A stretch of 28,587 bases of DNA from Plantago elongata (Eukaryota > Streptophyta > Magnoliopsida > Lamiales > Plantaginaceae). Positions 1 through 11,828 of this stretch are shown here, in pieces. The translations under genes and the position numbers were made by a program. The notes beneath the pieces are model-generated. The model searched no databases. It saw nothing but the letters and a program-made list of their open reading frames with translations, and was not told the origin of the DNA. Every line of letters begins with the position of its first letter. The first letter of the stretch is position 1. Location of the stretch: assembly GCA_036897095.1 (NCBI GenBank), contig JAYMSP010001816.1:1-28587 (forward strand), in the 5' to 3' direction.

Positions 1-46
1 ATTTGTCGGTCGAATAGAGGAGCGGTGGATCAGAGGGGAAGGGCGA

Positions 47-639
47 TCAGGTGGAAGAAGAAAATCGTGAAGAGGAATAAGTGAGATCGACTGAGGTCGG
101 AGACGGTGGTGGGTGAAGGTGGATGGTGGTGGCGGCGGATCTGGGAGGAAGAAGATGGCTCGGTGGTGGCAGAAAGACGATATCAGTTGCTAAATTCACC
201 TGATTCATCCTACCATCAAAATCCCCATGTTCCATAAATTCAATCAATGTAGTATTCCCGATCCCCATATCAGGGATACGTTCAGCGATTTGCGGCGGAG
301 CCGACTCCATCATCGTCTCTATCGTACGTCGATCGAAATCAGAGACCTCCGCCTCCATATCCAATTCGTGCCCTAATCCCCCGTCTTCTCCATATTCGTT
401 CGTCCCTTCCCCGCCGCCTCTTGTGATACCCGACGATCTTGACAACGCCGTCACCGTTTTGCGTGGCCGGCCGCGCTCTCGTTTTATCGGTGCCGGGAAA
501 CCGTATCAACTATTCCCTTCGATTTCTTCTCCTCCAATCCCTCACCACTCCCGTCCGCCACCACCACCTCCTCCTGCCGTAACCACCACACCACATTAGA
601 CCCGTCGACATCACCACCACACCAGTTCTTCTTTTCCAT
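47..639 (-). pseudogene. Frameshifted AT-hook reading frame, possible retroelement ORF1-like remnant
   Basis: Two overlapping minus-strand frames look like one broken coding sequence. The first starts at an ATG at 639 (MEKKNWCGGDVDG...) and runs to a stop at 484-486. The second is open from 505 down to the stop at 47 and begins with KRERGRPRKTV, which contains the AT-hook core RGRPRK, a minor-groove DNA-binding motif. A shift near 484-505 would join them. After the AT-hook the product is acidic and low-complexity, with a proline-rich tail. No catalytic domain is visible. A short AT-hook-bearing open frame in repeat-rich DNA suggests a retroelement ORF1 or a decayed host gene, but I do not recognise the family. 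The second frame has no ATG of its own near its start. Confidence 0.3.
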
Positions 640-720
640 GGCTTATCAGGAGTAAAGAAGGAGGAGGAGAAATTGAGTTGAGAAGAAGAAGGAAGCCACA
701 TCAACATTAATTTTTCTTTC

Positions 721-815
721 TTTTTTTTTGTTAATCCACCTAGGTGAAATAATGCCACATAATCGCCACATAATCGCCACATAAGCAGATAATGCCACAT
801 AATAGCCGGAGTCAA
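721..815. repeat. Short tandem GCCACATAA-type repeat
   Basis: Several imperfect copies of the unit GCCACATAAT(CG) lie side by side between about 750 and 805, next to a poly-T run at 721-730. They create an artificial Trp/Met-rich frame on the minus strand. This looks like leader or repeat DNA of the adjacent broken element rather than coding sequence. Confidence 0.5.
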
Positions 816-859
816 CGCCGGAATTCAATTTGGGTTCATCTGTAATAAAAAAACAACAG

Positions 860-1350
860 AGGATTATCCGTTCATTCGTTCGATAAGTTGTTTGTTCGGT
901 TCGTGTTCGACAAACATCTTAACTTTTTGTTCGTGTTTAGTTCGATAATATTTTAACAAGTTCGTGTTCGTTCGTTAACAGTCGATTGTTCGGTTCGTCA
1001 AATACATAAAATTAATTATAATACAATAAAAATACAAAAACTTCATAAAATAATTACATAAACTAAAAAAATTATAATATCATTTCATATATATTGAGCT
1101 CCACCTATTATGTATTGGATATATTAATTATATAAATATAAGTACTATTAGTTATATAATATTAACATAAAGTGTAATTTTATTAAATATTTAATTTATT
1201 CGCGGGTTGTTGGTGTTCGGTTCGTTATCTACACGAACATGTTCGCGAACTGTTCGGTTCAGTTAAACTCAAATATGAATTGAGCATTGATCGATGTTTA
1301 ATTTTTACGGAACTTTTCATGAACTTTTTGTTCATTTACACTCCCATATA
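860..1350. mobile_element. TTCG-rich repeat block, possible truncated hAT-like non-autonomous element
   Basis: Both ends of this block are rich in GTTCGGTTCG and GTTCGTGTTCG words, separated by an AT-rich core at about 1000-1195. The right end reads TTCATTTACACTCCC; its reverse complement (GGGAGTGTAAATGAA) resembles the GGGTGTAAAYGAGC-type ends of plant hAT-like non-autonomous elements. No matching left terminus or target-site duplication was found, so the copy is probably truncated. The class assignment is inference from word composition. Confidence 0.35.
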
Positions 1351-3519
1351 CATGTCAACAAACATGTAGTAGTACGTGTGGATGCTCAAATTAATTTTAC
1401 CCTCAGACTCTGCATGGTTTAAGGGATTCTTAAGAAAAATAAAATAATTTGTGAAGAATCAAACTCCTTGGAAAAATGTAGTAGGGAAACTACCGTTTTC
1501 CCTGTTTTTTTATGTTCGGTAAATTTTCAATTTCCTATGAAAATTGACAAGCTAACTTTGTGATATTTCTTTATTTTTCTTAAAATTAATTTCTTCTCTA
1601 TCTTTTATTTTTAATAAACATTATATGAGTACAAATTAATATTATTATTTGATAACATATAGTTTTTTATTACATACAAATTAGCATTGAAATTATAAAA
1701 CTGAACATTAAAATAATTATAAAAGGTGAAAAAATTAAAAATTTGTGAGGATGAAAGATAAGATTAAATAGAGTAATTTAGTTTAAATTTATCCAAAGTA
1801 TTAGTAAATATTATATGTGTAGTTTGTGTTCTAGTGGTGAGTATCTATCTTTATAGGTAAATAAATTATAAATATACAACTTACTAATTAAGAAAAAAAT
1901 ATTAACATACAAGTATAATGAATGTTATAAATAAAATATTTTTTACACAAATGTATAGATCAATGTTAATAATAATAATAATAATATTAATTTTTAGATT
2001 AAATATGTTTTATTCAATAAATATTAGTCTATGTAAAAATAATTATAAAAATATAATAATTTGTTATGATTTTCTCTTTTTATTGTTTTACCACTTCTAG
2101 GTTTTCCTATATGTTCCTTTTCACTATTTTCATTTTTCATTAAAATAAAAGGAGAAATTACACTTACACTAACCTTCATTTTCTTTTCCTTTTCATTGGA
2201 ATCATTTAGTGACCGTTTGGTATAGAATCGGAGTTGAATCCGTTTGAATGGATGAATAGCGATTAAATTGTAGTAGGATTGTTAAAATCAGTGATTAGTA
2301 TAGAATTGTAATTGGATAGGATATTGTAGGTTTATTATATAGGTTGTGTAAGAGATAAATGATTGGTGTAAGTATGATGTGATTGGTATTGGAATTTGAT
2401 AAAATATATTTGATTATTGGAGTGGTTAATTATTGATATTTAAGGTTGTTAGAATATTATGATTAGTTTAATTATGTAATAAGTTGTTTGGTAGTATTTG
2501 TATATGGAATAATGTTTTTATTTATTACGATGAGATAAAATTATAATAATAAAATTATATTCCAGAATAATCGAAGTAAATATTATTGAATCGTCAATAA
2601 TTGAATAATGTATTCGAACACGATTGTGGAGACATTGTATGACATGTTAGCATTTATATGAATTGGAGATACGATAAATTAATGACACGCATATTACAAA
2701 TACATTGACTAATTTCAAATTTTCGAAACAAACAATGCAAATACGATTTCAGACAGAATTACAACCACATGTGAGACAGAAAGCTTAAGCAAGTACTACA
2801 ACACACAACAAGCGAAATTAAGAATTCAAAGTTAAACAATACAATACATGCGAAAATGGACACACGATAATCGTCATAGTTCATCCTATAACAAACAAAT
2901 GACCACTAATCAATCTTCACCATGGGGAGTTGATCAGTTTTGTATAGAATTCATTCAGCAAATGGAACTATATATAGGCAAGTTCAGCTTAATGAAACCA
3001 GATGTTGAATGATGTATTGACTTGATTAGCATTATTGAATTGATGGAATAAAAATGATAACATTAAACAGTGTCATGTACTGTATGGATTGATTACTTCC
3101 ACACATTTATTATCATCGTGCATCTGACACCCTTATCTTACTACTGTGTTTGGGAAGTTGATCTGGTACTCATCTTCATCCTTATCTTACTACTATTTTT
3201 AAGAAGCTAAATTGTAATGCAATTGAGTTGAATAATCTGCAATTGATTGGTGGGTTTTATTGCAATTAACCACATAATGAACATTTGCTAAAATGACACC
3301 ATTCCCCACAAGTCCAAAAATCCCCAAATTCTATCCACTGCCGTCTTCTTTACAATATCGCCTTCTTCAGTCTTCTTCATCCTGTCACCTCCGGCTCCAA
3401 CGGTTTCTTCAAACTCTTCTTTTTGTCCAGCCATGAATTAGCCGTCTTCTTCACTTGTTCTTGTCGTCCTTGGATATTCAGTATCATTCATCGATATTCT
3501 TCTTCTTCTTCGACGACCT
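1351..3519. other. AT-rich gene-free stretch
   Basis: No credible coding region or RNA gene was seen. Open frames here are short and made of Asn, Ile, Lys and Tyr codons, as expected by chance in AT-rich DNA. Minor structure includes GTTTGGTA words near 2216 and 2490 and a 16-bp direct repeat CCTTATCTTACTACT near 3131 and 3180. Confidence 0.6.
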
Positions 3520-3860
3520 TGGTGCCGACATTGATCGACTGCCCCGATGTAGCAATTATCAATTGATCGACTTATTTTTATCACAGGCGAGTTTGCTAAT
3601 AGCTTTCCCACCCTTCATCTAATTTATCGAAGGAGTAAGGTTCTTTACTGCGTCGATCAATTGTCGACTGCTCCAGATTTCTTTTGTTTTTGCTACGTCT
3701 TTCAATTGTCGGTCTCTCGACTGGAGCTTGAACGAAAATGCATTTGATGATTTATTTTTGTCCAACAATTCATTTTATTTTCATTTGATGATTTATCTTT
3801 GTCCAGCATATGATCAATTTGATCGAGGCAGTCGATCAATTGCTCCAGCTGCATATGAGT
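3520..3860. repeat. Dispersed TCGATCAATTG motif cluster
   Basis: The word TCGATCAATTG or its complement CAATTGATCGA recurs at about 3567, 3653 and 3835, with related TTGATCGACTGC and GATCAATTTGATCGAGG variants between them. A second direct repeat, TTTGATGATTTAT(T/C)TTTGTCCA, occurs near 3741 and 3784. The region shows several overlapping imperfect repeats but no coding sequence or recognised element ends. Confidence 0.45.
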
Positions 3861-4839
3861 AATTCTTTTTCCTGAAAATCTATAGTAATATGAGTAATTA
3901 TTTACTGTATTGAAATGAGATGACTTTGATGCAATTATTGTATTTTTGCAGTAGCCTACAAATCTCAAATGTTGCTACAGTAGCAACATTTTTTTTCTTT
4001 ATTGAATCTGATGTCAAACACATTTTGGCAAAACTCAATTCAAATACCTACTTGAATTATATTAAGTCTTACCTTTTTTTTAAAAAAAATTATAAAAGTT
4101 TAAGTTTATGTGAGATTCATGTAATATTGTATATACTAATGGTGCGAACCCCTGAATTTACACATTGGTCTATTTACACTGCTCAGTCGTACACAAAACG
4201 TACAAACCACAATTACTTAGCCAATTTTCTTACTTGTGTATGTTGGATTTTTCAATTTTGTTATACCATTATAAACCTTGCACAAGTACCAGTTTCGAAA
4301 GGTAATTTATTATACACGAAATTGCCGCTGATTTGAAAATCACATGTCACGTATTTGACGATATAGCATATAGATTCAAGTAATTAATTATATCAAAAAA
4401 AAATCAAAATCTTCACAGATTAATAAGGAACATGGGTCATGTGAGTATAACAAGTCACTAGTGGGTTGATCTTTCTCCAAGTCTTGACATGATTTGACGA
4501 ATGTTTAATTATGTAATTAAAATTGCAGTTAATTATTGATGCAAAGACTAAACACAGCTAGCTAAGTTTGATTGAATTTGCAATTTTGTCTAGTGTTCCT
4601 ATCCTAATCTCAACAGTACTCAAGTTGCCTACTTAATTTATTCTAAAAAAAAAAAAAAGGTTGCCTACTTAATTCCACATGTTACTTCCATTACCTTTGC
4701 GTCAGGAGGTGTAAATTTTAGGGATATGTTTTCCTAGTTGCATGCTAATGAAGTTTAACGTTGAGTTTCTCAGATTCAGGTGTCAGGCTTGTCGAGTCGG
4801 TACAAATACAAACAGCTGATAAAGTGTTCTCCACTAGCT
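3861..4839. other. Gene-free AT-rich stretch
   Basis: Nothing supported as a gene. The longest plus-strand frame (3920-4336) has low-complexity, non-conserved composition and no start context, and crosses a poly-T/poly-A palindrome at about 4073-4090. Confidence 0.55.
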
Positions 4840-4909
4840 AGCTTAGAAATGGCATTTCGAGACACTAAGAAACAGTTTCATTGCCAGCTTAGAGATGGCA
4901 TTTCGAGAC
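4840..4909. repeat. 24-bp direct repeat pair
   Basis: AGCTTAGAAATGGCATTTCG at 4840 recurs, with one change (AGAGATGG), at 4886, a spacing of 46 bp. It lies just past the 3' end of the fibrillin gene, probably in or near its 3' flank. It looks like a small local tandem duplication. Confidence 0.75.
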
Positions 4910-4996
4910 GATAGCAAGATTCAGTCTGGTGTTCAAGTTGCTATATACAATCTGAAGATACATTCACTTATTATATCTTGACCTGCTGCAAGCTAA

Positions 4997-7900
4997 TCAT
5001 TTCTGCTGTGTACCATCGACACATACATGGACGAAAAGAATTCTGTTGTAGCCCAGAGAAATTCTGATTTTTTCATCAGTATATCTGCACAAGAATGTTG
5101 TGGCAAAGGTTACAATTTCACAACAAAGATAGAGTCCTGGAAAGTCATGCAATCATGATCAGGTTAAAGCTTCTTACAGTAATTCTAGTTTGAATTTAGT
5201 TCCCATCTCAGCTGGAAGACCATAGGGACCGACCACAATTGCCGCATCATCCATTGTAACATCATAAATATTGACACCAGATTTCCTGCAAGTGCAGATT
5301 ATCAAACTCTCATGCTAAATTTTAAAAAGGTATTCTAAATTGTTACACTTTGAATTTTGGTACTTTAAATTGGAACGGTCCGATTTTGATGCCTTAAATT
5401 GACATGTTGTCCAATTTCAGTACTCCGTTTTTTAATATTAACGGAGCCGTTAGGAAAAAAAAACCACAAAAGGTACATTAAATTGTGTCATTACTGAAAA
5501 AGATACTTTATCTTGCGATCATTCAATTTTGGTACTTAAACAAAATCGAATACTCCGTCAGTCAAAAATTTATCGAAAATCAATTTTAATATGAATAGTA
5601 AATATGACATTTAATAAAAAAAAATTATTAAAGTCTAACGTAGTCTTCCACAACTATTCACGTTAATGCTCATTAAATACATCAAAATTAACGGCTCAAA
5701 CAAATTTAACAAAACAAAGTACTAAAATTGAACAGATGAAAAATATAAAGTACCAAAATTAGACGGTCACAAAATAAGGTACCATTTTTTTGGTCAAAAT
5801 TAACGTTCCCATCAAATTGAACTAACGGAGTGCTATAATTGTACAAAATTCAAACTGAATATATCAAAATCGGACGGTGACAATTTAAGGTACCAAAATT
5901 CAAAGTGTAACTATTTAGGTAGTTTGCTGGATTTTCCTCCTAAAATGTTGTTTTGGATCATATAACAGAATAACATGCATTTTTCTTCATTTACGAAAAC
6001 TTACACGTATTTTCCGGTCATTGAGAACTTTAACCCGAGGACTATGTCAACAAGAAATTTCATGTCCCCGTTTGAACGGATAATCTACAGTAACATCATA
6101 AGATCAAGTAAATTGCTATTACTGTCAACCTGTCATGCAAAAATGCTGCAAAAGATTGCTTATTATAAACAATTGAAAAAACTTGAATAGATTTACCTGC
6201 TTTCCCATTAGACCTTTTGCAGCATTTTCGATCCAACTTTCTGTTTCTTCCTGCAGAATTAAGTCTGAGCTTCAGTTTTGGTGCTTTTGGAAGAAAAGTA
6301 ACAGCTGAGGACTTTTTGGCAACCACAAGACTTTGCATAGTGAACTTGAGATCAGTGGAAAAACAGTACTTTTCCAGAATACTACCTGTGAACTCCATAC
6401 CATTTGCCATTCTCCTTCAACAAGATCCAGATCACTTTTATCTGAACCTTGATCTGAAGCAATGAATTCATCGATTGCCTGTCAATGATGTCCAAAGAAA
6501 ATGAAACTCTACAATCATACCATGACATAAGTTCCATTTTCAACTCTTAAATAATAATTGAACTGTCTTATTGGACGTGGCTACTACTAATACTACTACC
6601 ACTACTACCACAAACCTTTCTCACTTGTTGACCACTGGAAATGACTCTCAGCAATTTCTGTCTCGGTTCAATTTCCTTTTGCAGCACGAATGTCGTTCCC
6701 TGCACTATAGCATAGCAACTACTGGTACTTAACCCTCAGCAGGGAGTAGAGAGCTGTAAAGAAATTTGAAGGCTAGATAGACTTGAGCATTACGCAAGGA
6801 ATCTCAAATCAACAGATAATCCTGTTTTACCTTGTTTCCTCGTGAAATCCGGATATTTCCTGATTGAGATAAGTAAGTAGTGTCCAACCACCCCTTAGCC
6901 TCGTCTCCGAGAAGCCTGAAAGGTACAGGGTATGGAACTCTGAACGGAAGAAACTTGAAGGAAAAGGCTGCTCTGTCAAACTGGAAGAGAATACGCTTTC
7001 CATCCTTGGCTGATGCAATTGCCTGCAGGGTCAAAATCTCATAACCTGAGTTACTCTGCTGTAGGAAACACTCAAAAACAAATGCACTGCAATAAGTACT
7101 CTCTCCAGCTTCTGTTCCCATTTTATGACGCACTAGTACAAACAGATGCCCATCTACATGCCATGTATATATTAAGCCTATTATTGTTCGTCCTGTTACA
7201 AGGAAGTTCAAGTGGAACAAAACACTGACACAATAGAGGCAACTTCACATTATCTTTTAGCACCCATTAATTAAAGGCATTCTTATCCAAAGTTTACCTT
7301 GAACATATCTCTGGAATTGGAAGGATATATATTACACATACATACCTCTACTTTCAACTCGCCAATTGCATCAGAGAATTTGACAATATTGGAGACACGT
7401 GGGTCATCAGTTCGAAGATATACCTCCTGAAACACACTAAAGGAGTCTACTCCAACAAAGGTTCTCTACACCAGCATAAACTATATGGTTAGCGAAATAG
7501 TAAGGAATAATACTCATTGCAAATTTGTAGTCACATTTTCCAGCCGAACAACAATCATAAGGAAATGGTCAGCACTGCAACATCAACTAACCTGAATGGG
7601 GGAAGCTGATCCTGGTCTAGTCGTGAACATTAGCTGCCACCGTCCTTCAATCAAGCTTGAGCCTGTCTGTTGCTTTCTATTATTATTATTATTCTCCATT
7701 TTCAAGAGACAGTCATCATTACTGATGTTAAGTTGTAACTAAATTGAAGTAAATTTGTCCTTCCTGCAGAGACTGAGAAACCTACCGGATCAGGTATGCC
7801 TTTTGAACCTTCCAGAGCCTGCACTGCCTTTTCAACTTCCTGTGTAAGCCCGAGAAATGATTATTCCAAATTTCCAGTCATACGAAGCTCGAAGAATCAT

Positions 7901-8575
7901 TCAAAGTGTACTTCACACAAATCCATATATGTTACTCACTCCGTCCAGAACAAATGTCCATTTACTTTTAGGCACGGAGTTTAAATGTGCAGTGTAAAAT
8001 GTTGGGGACAAGTACACATGAGGTGTAATTGAGTTAAAAATGTTGTTAAAAATTAGAAACAATACATTTGTAGTGGGACGGATATAAAAGGAATACAGTA
8101 CATTGGTTATGGGACGGTGGGAGTAGAATTTATAAGGCCTTGGGTTCTTCTACCTTAACAAATTACCTTACAGGTGGAGAAAGGAATTGCATGAACTATT
8201 GAAACTATCATGAACGGGAACACTATTTTCCTAGGACCATCTTTTTCTATCATTTCGAAGATGAAATTTAGTGTTAGTAATTCATAACAGCACAAGACTA
8301 AGAAAATGTTTATGTACTTGGAGTTGTGGCTTGGAGGCAGAACGTCCACGGCCTTGAATGCCGATGAGAGCATTGATCAACGCATATTCCTCCTCAGAGA
8401 ATTTGGCAGCTGTAAGAGGAACTTCCTCTGCTTGTTGCTGGCCAATCGCAGAACATTGTAGCAGTTTCCGATCAATTTTCTGCCGAACGGCTCGCGGAAA
8501 TCTTGCATTTGGCAGAGCTGTGTACTGCAGCCGGAATTGAAAGCCTGCCGGAGTTGCAGCTTCCAGAGTTGCCAT
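4997..8575 (-). CDS. FBN10: Plastid-lipid-associated protein / fibrillin, FBN10 (PAP12)-like
   Basis: Complete 11-exon gene; exons in coding order: 8318-8575, 7786-7839, 7592-7666, 7346-7465, 6831-7022, 6616-6699, 6386-6478, 6197-6250, 6005-6084, 5178-5285, 4997-5084. All introns are GT-AG and frame is kept throughout, giving 401 residues, close to the roughly 400 known for this clade. Fibrillins are lipocalin-like plastid proteins of plastoglobules and thylakoids, thought to bind lipophilic compounds. Residues 1 to about 55 look like a transit peptide (start MATLEAATP). Two fibrillin-type halves are visible: LIEGRWQLMFTTRPGSASP, GDEAKGWLDTTYLS and GNIRISRGNK in the first, LVEGEWQMVWSSQ and YTDEKIRISLGYNRILFVHV in the second. 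Another in-frame ATG two codons upstream (8581) is possible. The FBN10 assignment rests on remembered similarity to Arabidopsis At1g51110. Confidence 0.93.
5331..5921. mobile_element. Long inverted-repeat MITE in a fibrillin intron
   Basis: The left arm (5331 to about 5428) and right arm (about 5823-5921) are imperfect inverted repeats of roughly 95 bp. The shared outer core is GTTACACTTTGAATTTTGGT; further in, both arms carry CCGATTTTGAT and CTCCGT. The element lies wholly inside the intron between exons 9 and 10 of the fibrillin gene and encodes no protein. Long TIRs without a transposase fit a MULE-like or other fold-back MITE. I could not define a target-site duplication. Confidence 0.8.
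7679..7694. repeat. (ATT)n microsatellite in fibrillin intron 2
   Basis: About five uninterrupted TAT/ATT units lie just upstream of the acceptor of fibrillin exon 3, in the intron between exons 2 and 3. Confidence 0.8.
7935..8123. mobile_element. Stowaway-like MITE in fibrillin intron 1
   Basis: Left end CTCACTCCGTCC and right end GGGACGGTGGGAG are near-perfect inverted repeats of the Stowaway consensus (CTCCCTCCGTCCC), flanked on both sides by TA, the Tc1/mariner target duplication. The element is about 190 bp with no coding capacity and sits in the first fibrillin intron. Confidence 0.85.
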
Positions 8576-8845
8576 TTGCATAGCGAACCACAGAAGGAAG
8601 AACTCACACTGAGAATGCACTGTGATTTTGTTTTCTCTTGAAAATTGTGGTGACATTTGAGATTAAGATTTTTGGTTATTGATGGATGTACCATGTATGT
8701 GAGAAGGACAAGTGGCATTTTCACATTGGATGTCAGGATGTTTGGACTTAGCCAGAACTAAAGGTTCTTTTCTGGATTTCTGTTTTTATTTACTACCTCC
8801 ATGATGCAGCATTACCATAAAATATATACCACAAGTGTATACGTA

Positions 8846-9054
8846 CTCTCTCGATCCCGATTAGGATGTCCTGCGGAACCGAACACATATTTTAAGAAAA
8901 ATGTGATAAAGTAGAAAATAAAGTAATAAATTATGAATGTGATTGAATAAAGTAGAATAAATATTGAATAAAGTATGACAAATAATGTATAAAGTATGAG
9001 AGAAATATTTTATTTAAGGAAGCGGGACTTCCAAACTGGGACGGATGGCGGGAG
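8846..9054. mobile_element. Stowaway-like MITE upstream of the fibrillin gene
   Basis: Left end CTCTCTCGATCCCGATTAGG and right end CTGGGACGGATGGCGGGAG form Stowaway-type inverted repeats flanked by TA on both sides. The element is about 209 bp and non-coding, with the AT-rich interior typical of the family. It lies about 270 bp upstream of the fibrillin start codon, so it may sit in or next to the promoter. Confidence 0.82.
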
Positions 9055-9680
9055 TATATTGATAATATTTACCCAATAATACACCAGTTGCTGATCATTT
9101 CTCAATTCTCATGAAAGGCATTGTTCCCAAGAACTGATCAAATCTTACATACCAGGCAAATGACAAGGTTAAGAAAATTGTAATTCAACCTTCTCTTTTA
9201 TTCCTAAGCAAAATAAGGCTTGTGCATGGAAAGTTTGCCTTATTTTCTGTGTTCCAAATCAAATTCACAAGAACTGAGGTAAAAAAAAATTAAAACCCTG
9301 TAAGTTTCCAAAGTAATTGAGAATATAAACATGTTTTGTTTAAAAAAAAAACTACAAAACCATCATTACATTGTCTCACAGTTACATACGGCTTCACTTC
9401 AAAAGATCACGATTCACAGCAACGATTTCTGAGCAGACGATACAAAAGGAAATAGATAGCTCACAGTAAGGACACCACCTTAGAAATCTGCAGCAGATAT
9501 CAGAATTTGGACTTCCTTATGCTCATCATGAACACCACATAGTGTATCCTATCCGTGTGGTTCCATACAGGATATCTATCTCGAATTCATGCTGTTCCTT
9601 CACAAAGGATAAAGTTTTTCCATGTACAAGTTTCCTTCAAGTGTTGGCACCCCAAATCTATGTATAAAATCGTTGATTAT
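9055..9680. other. Intergenic interval, probably including the TBL 3' UTR
   Basis: No gene is supported. It separates the TBL stop codon from the MITE upstream of the fibrillin gene. Both neighbours are transcribed leftward, so the right part should carry the TBL 3' UTR and polyadenylation region. Confidence 0.5.
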
Positions 9681-11828
9681 TTAAAGATGCAATTTTCTTT
9701 GTTTGTGTCTCAGCAATAGTTTAGCAAATAAAAGTTGATTCCACGTATCAGGAACGCCAGGGAGGCACCAATGACTGCAATCTTGGTGCTCAAGAAACGA
9801 CTTTTTCTCCTCTTCGGTCATGTTTGCCTTCCTATAAATTGAAGGGTGCGCATCCCTTCTAAAATTTGTCATACTTGTAACGTTGAGATAATGTACATGT
9901 GATTTCACAGCCGAAATTGATTTCTCCAGCATCTGTGGTATTGGAGGGCTTATCCTATCTAAATGCATCAGATCTTTGTCGTCTTCCACTGGTTCAGTTG
10001 TTCCATCACATTTTCCGCCAGTTTTCCACTCTCCTTCACTGAAATTTACAAATAAGCAAGCATAAGAACGGTCTGGTGTTGACGTTATCCACTATTACTT
10101 AACTGGCCTTATAGTCTGACACACTGGTATGTGCTCCACTGCTGAGATTGGGACCTCCTCCTTAGCATATGGGACTTTCCTTTCTACCTAACTAGCTAGC
10201 ATGTCAATTAGATTTCAAGATCAAAAGAGCATGTGGTATACCTGAAATGAGCAAGTGAGTAGCCTCTAAAGAATACGTTTGTCTTCCTGGTATCTACATT
10301 CCTTTGTATCCAAGTCGCCCATGTGGTCATTGCTTTCTGAAATGCTTCGACAACATCAAGTTTCTTGTGAACATGATCACCTTCTTGATAGTAATCTTTC
10401 CTACAAGGTATGAAGAATATATGTAAACAACAAAGATAAATAATGAACTAAGAGATTCTTGATGCATGTTCATTTAGCTAGTCAACAATGTAATTAGTAA
10501 GGTTGGTGAATGGTATCTTCAAATAGAGTAACAGGAGTAAAATGTACCCTTCAGATGTTCTCTCGTGAGTCCACCAGTGTCCAGTGTTAAAAACAAGTAC
10601 ATCTGCGTCTTTGTATGTACTAGAAACGTCCTCGATCTGGTCGATTCTTAGTGTTTCCTTCTTATTTCCATTGGAAATAGGCATTTCAGATTCTTGAACC
10701 AGAAAAGCAGAACGAATGTATTCCACTGAACAATTATAATCCTATGCAAAAAGGGCATTCTCATATATTAGCCAAAATGCTTTTTATAATTTAGAAGTTT
10801 TAACCATCATCATTTTGATCTGAGCTTTCTAAGCTAATAAGATTAATTGCACAATAGTAGCATGAAGCTGAAGAACTAACCGGGAAAAGAAACGAGTATG
10901 CACCTTCTTTTTTGAATTCTTCTCTACCAGAAGCCTCAAATACTCTGCTCTTATCCTTAACTGCGTTTCTCAGAAGACATACCATCGACTCCCACATATT
11001 CCTGTTCAAAGAATCGCCCACATAAACTATCCGCTTCCCTCTAAAAAATTTCAACATCCTTCCACCATCCAACCTGCAATATTTGGACATTAAGAACAAG
11101 TCCATGCTTGCTCATAAAGGCATTAATCAACGAAAAAAGAACACACGAAACACCTTGGAATGTTGCAATGATATGGCTGCCATCTGAACCTCTCGTACCC
11201 ATTATCAGGCCTTCCGTTCTGATAACAGTTAAATGGCTCGTCAATATGTGGACAAGAGCCCGGTTCATACAAAGGAGGAGTATCATCTTTCACCCATCTA
11301 CCATCGAACATGTCGCACCTGCTCATCATCTCCACCCAACATTTATCCTTAAGCCTTGCCAAGGTCTTGGCAAGTTTTTTACTTTTACCTCTTTTGTTCG
11401 AGAAACCTGCAGTTTCATTTCCGTTTCTTTTTGTGCGGTTAGAATCAACAGTGTGATTCTGAATCACATTGCCTTTAGAAGGTGAACCTTGTTGAGTAAC
11501 ATGAGGATGGAATATCTTCAGGTAACCATGGTCTCTTTCCCTGTGATTAGATTAGATAAATCAGCAATTCGTCGTAAAAACAGAAATGAGAGAAAAGAAA
11601 GAAGGAAATTGACCTGTTTCGGAGGAAGTTCTTTATCCAATAAGTGGATTGGTGATGAAAGTGAGAATTGCTGAACAAAAGCACAATGCAGAAGAGGATG
11701 ACGAAGGGGAATGAATATACCACGGCCATTGATCGCTTAGTCCGGAACATGGTGGAGTTCTGGATTAAGGAACTAGGCGAGAACAGAGCTTTCGTGAGCT
11801 CCTTCATGGTGATGTTTCCATTGATCAT
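9681..11828 (-). CDS. Trichome birefringence-like (TBR/TBL) polysaccharide O-acetyltransferase
   Basis: Complete 6-exon gene; exons in coding order: 11614-11828, 11154-11540, 10881-11073, 10548-10741, 10242-10400, 9681-10038. Frame is kept across all GT-AG junctions, giving 501 residues. The family consists of Golgi type II membrane proteins that O-acetylate wall polysaccharides. A signal anchor is visible at about residues 35-53, then a basic linker. The PMR5N domain begins near residue 138 ([18 protein letters not shown]). The catalytic GDS motif is at 220-222 ([13 protein letters not shown]) and the DxxH motif at 469-472 ([15 protein letters not shown]). [13 protein letters not shown] and [15 protein letters not shown] resemble the TBR/TBL1-4 clade, but substrate (pectin, xylan or mannan) cannot be read from the sequence. 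A second ATG seven codons downstream is an alternative start. Confidence 0.93.

Noticed and set aside
3920..4336. 138-codon plus-strand open frame
   Set aside because: Low-complexity composition, passes through a poly-T/poly-A palindrome, no recognisable family.
10800..11105. Unspliced reading of TBL exon 3 with extra N- and C-terminal residues
   Set aside because: The extra residues are intron sequence; donor and acceptor signals restore the family sequence.
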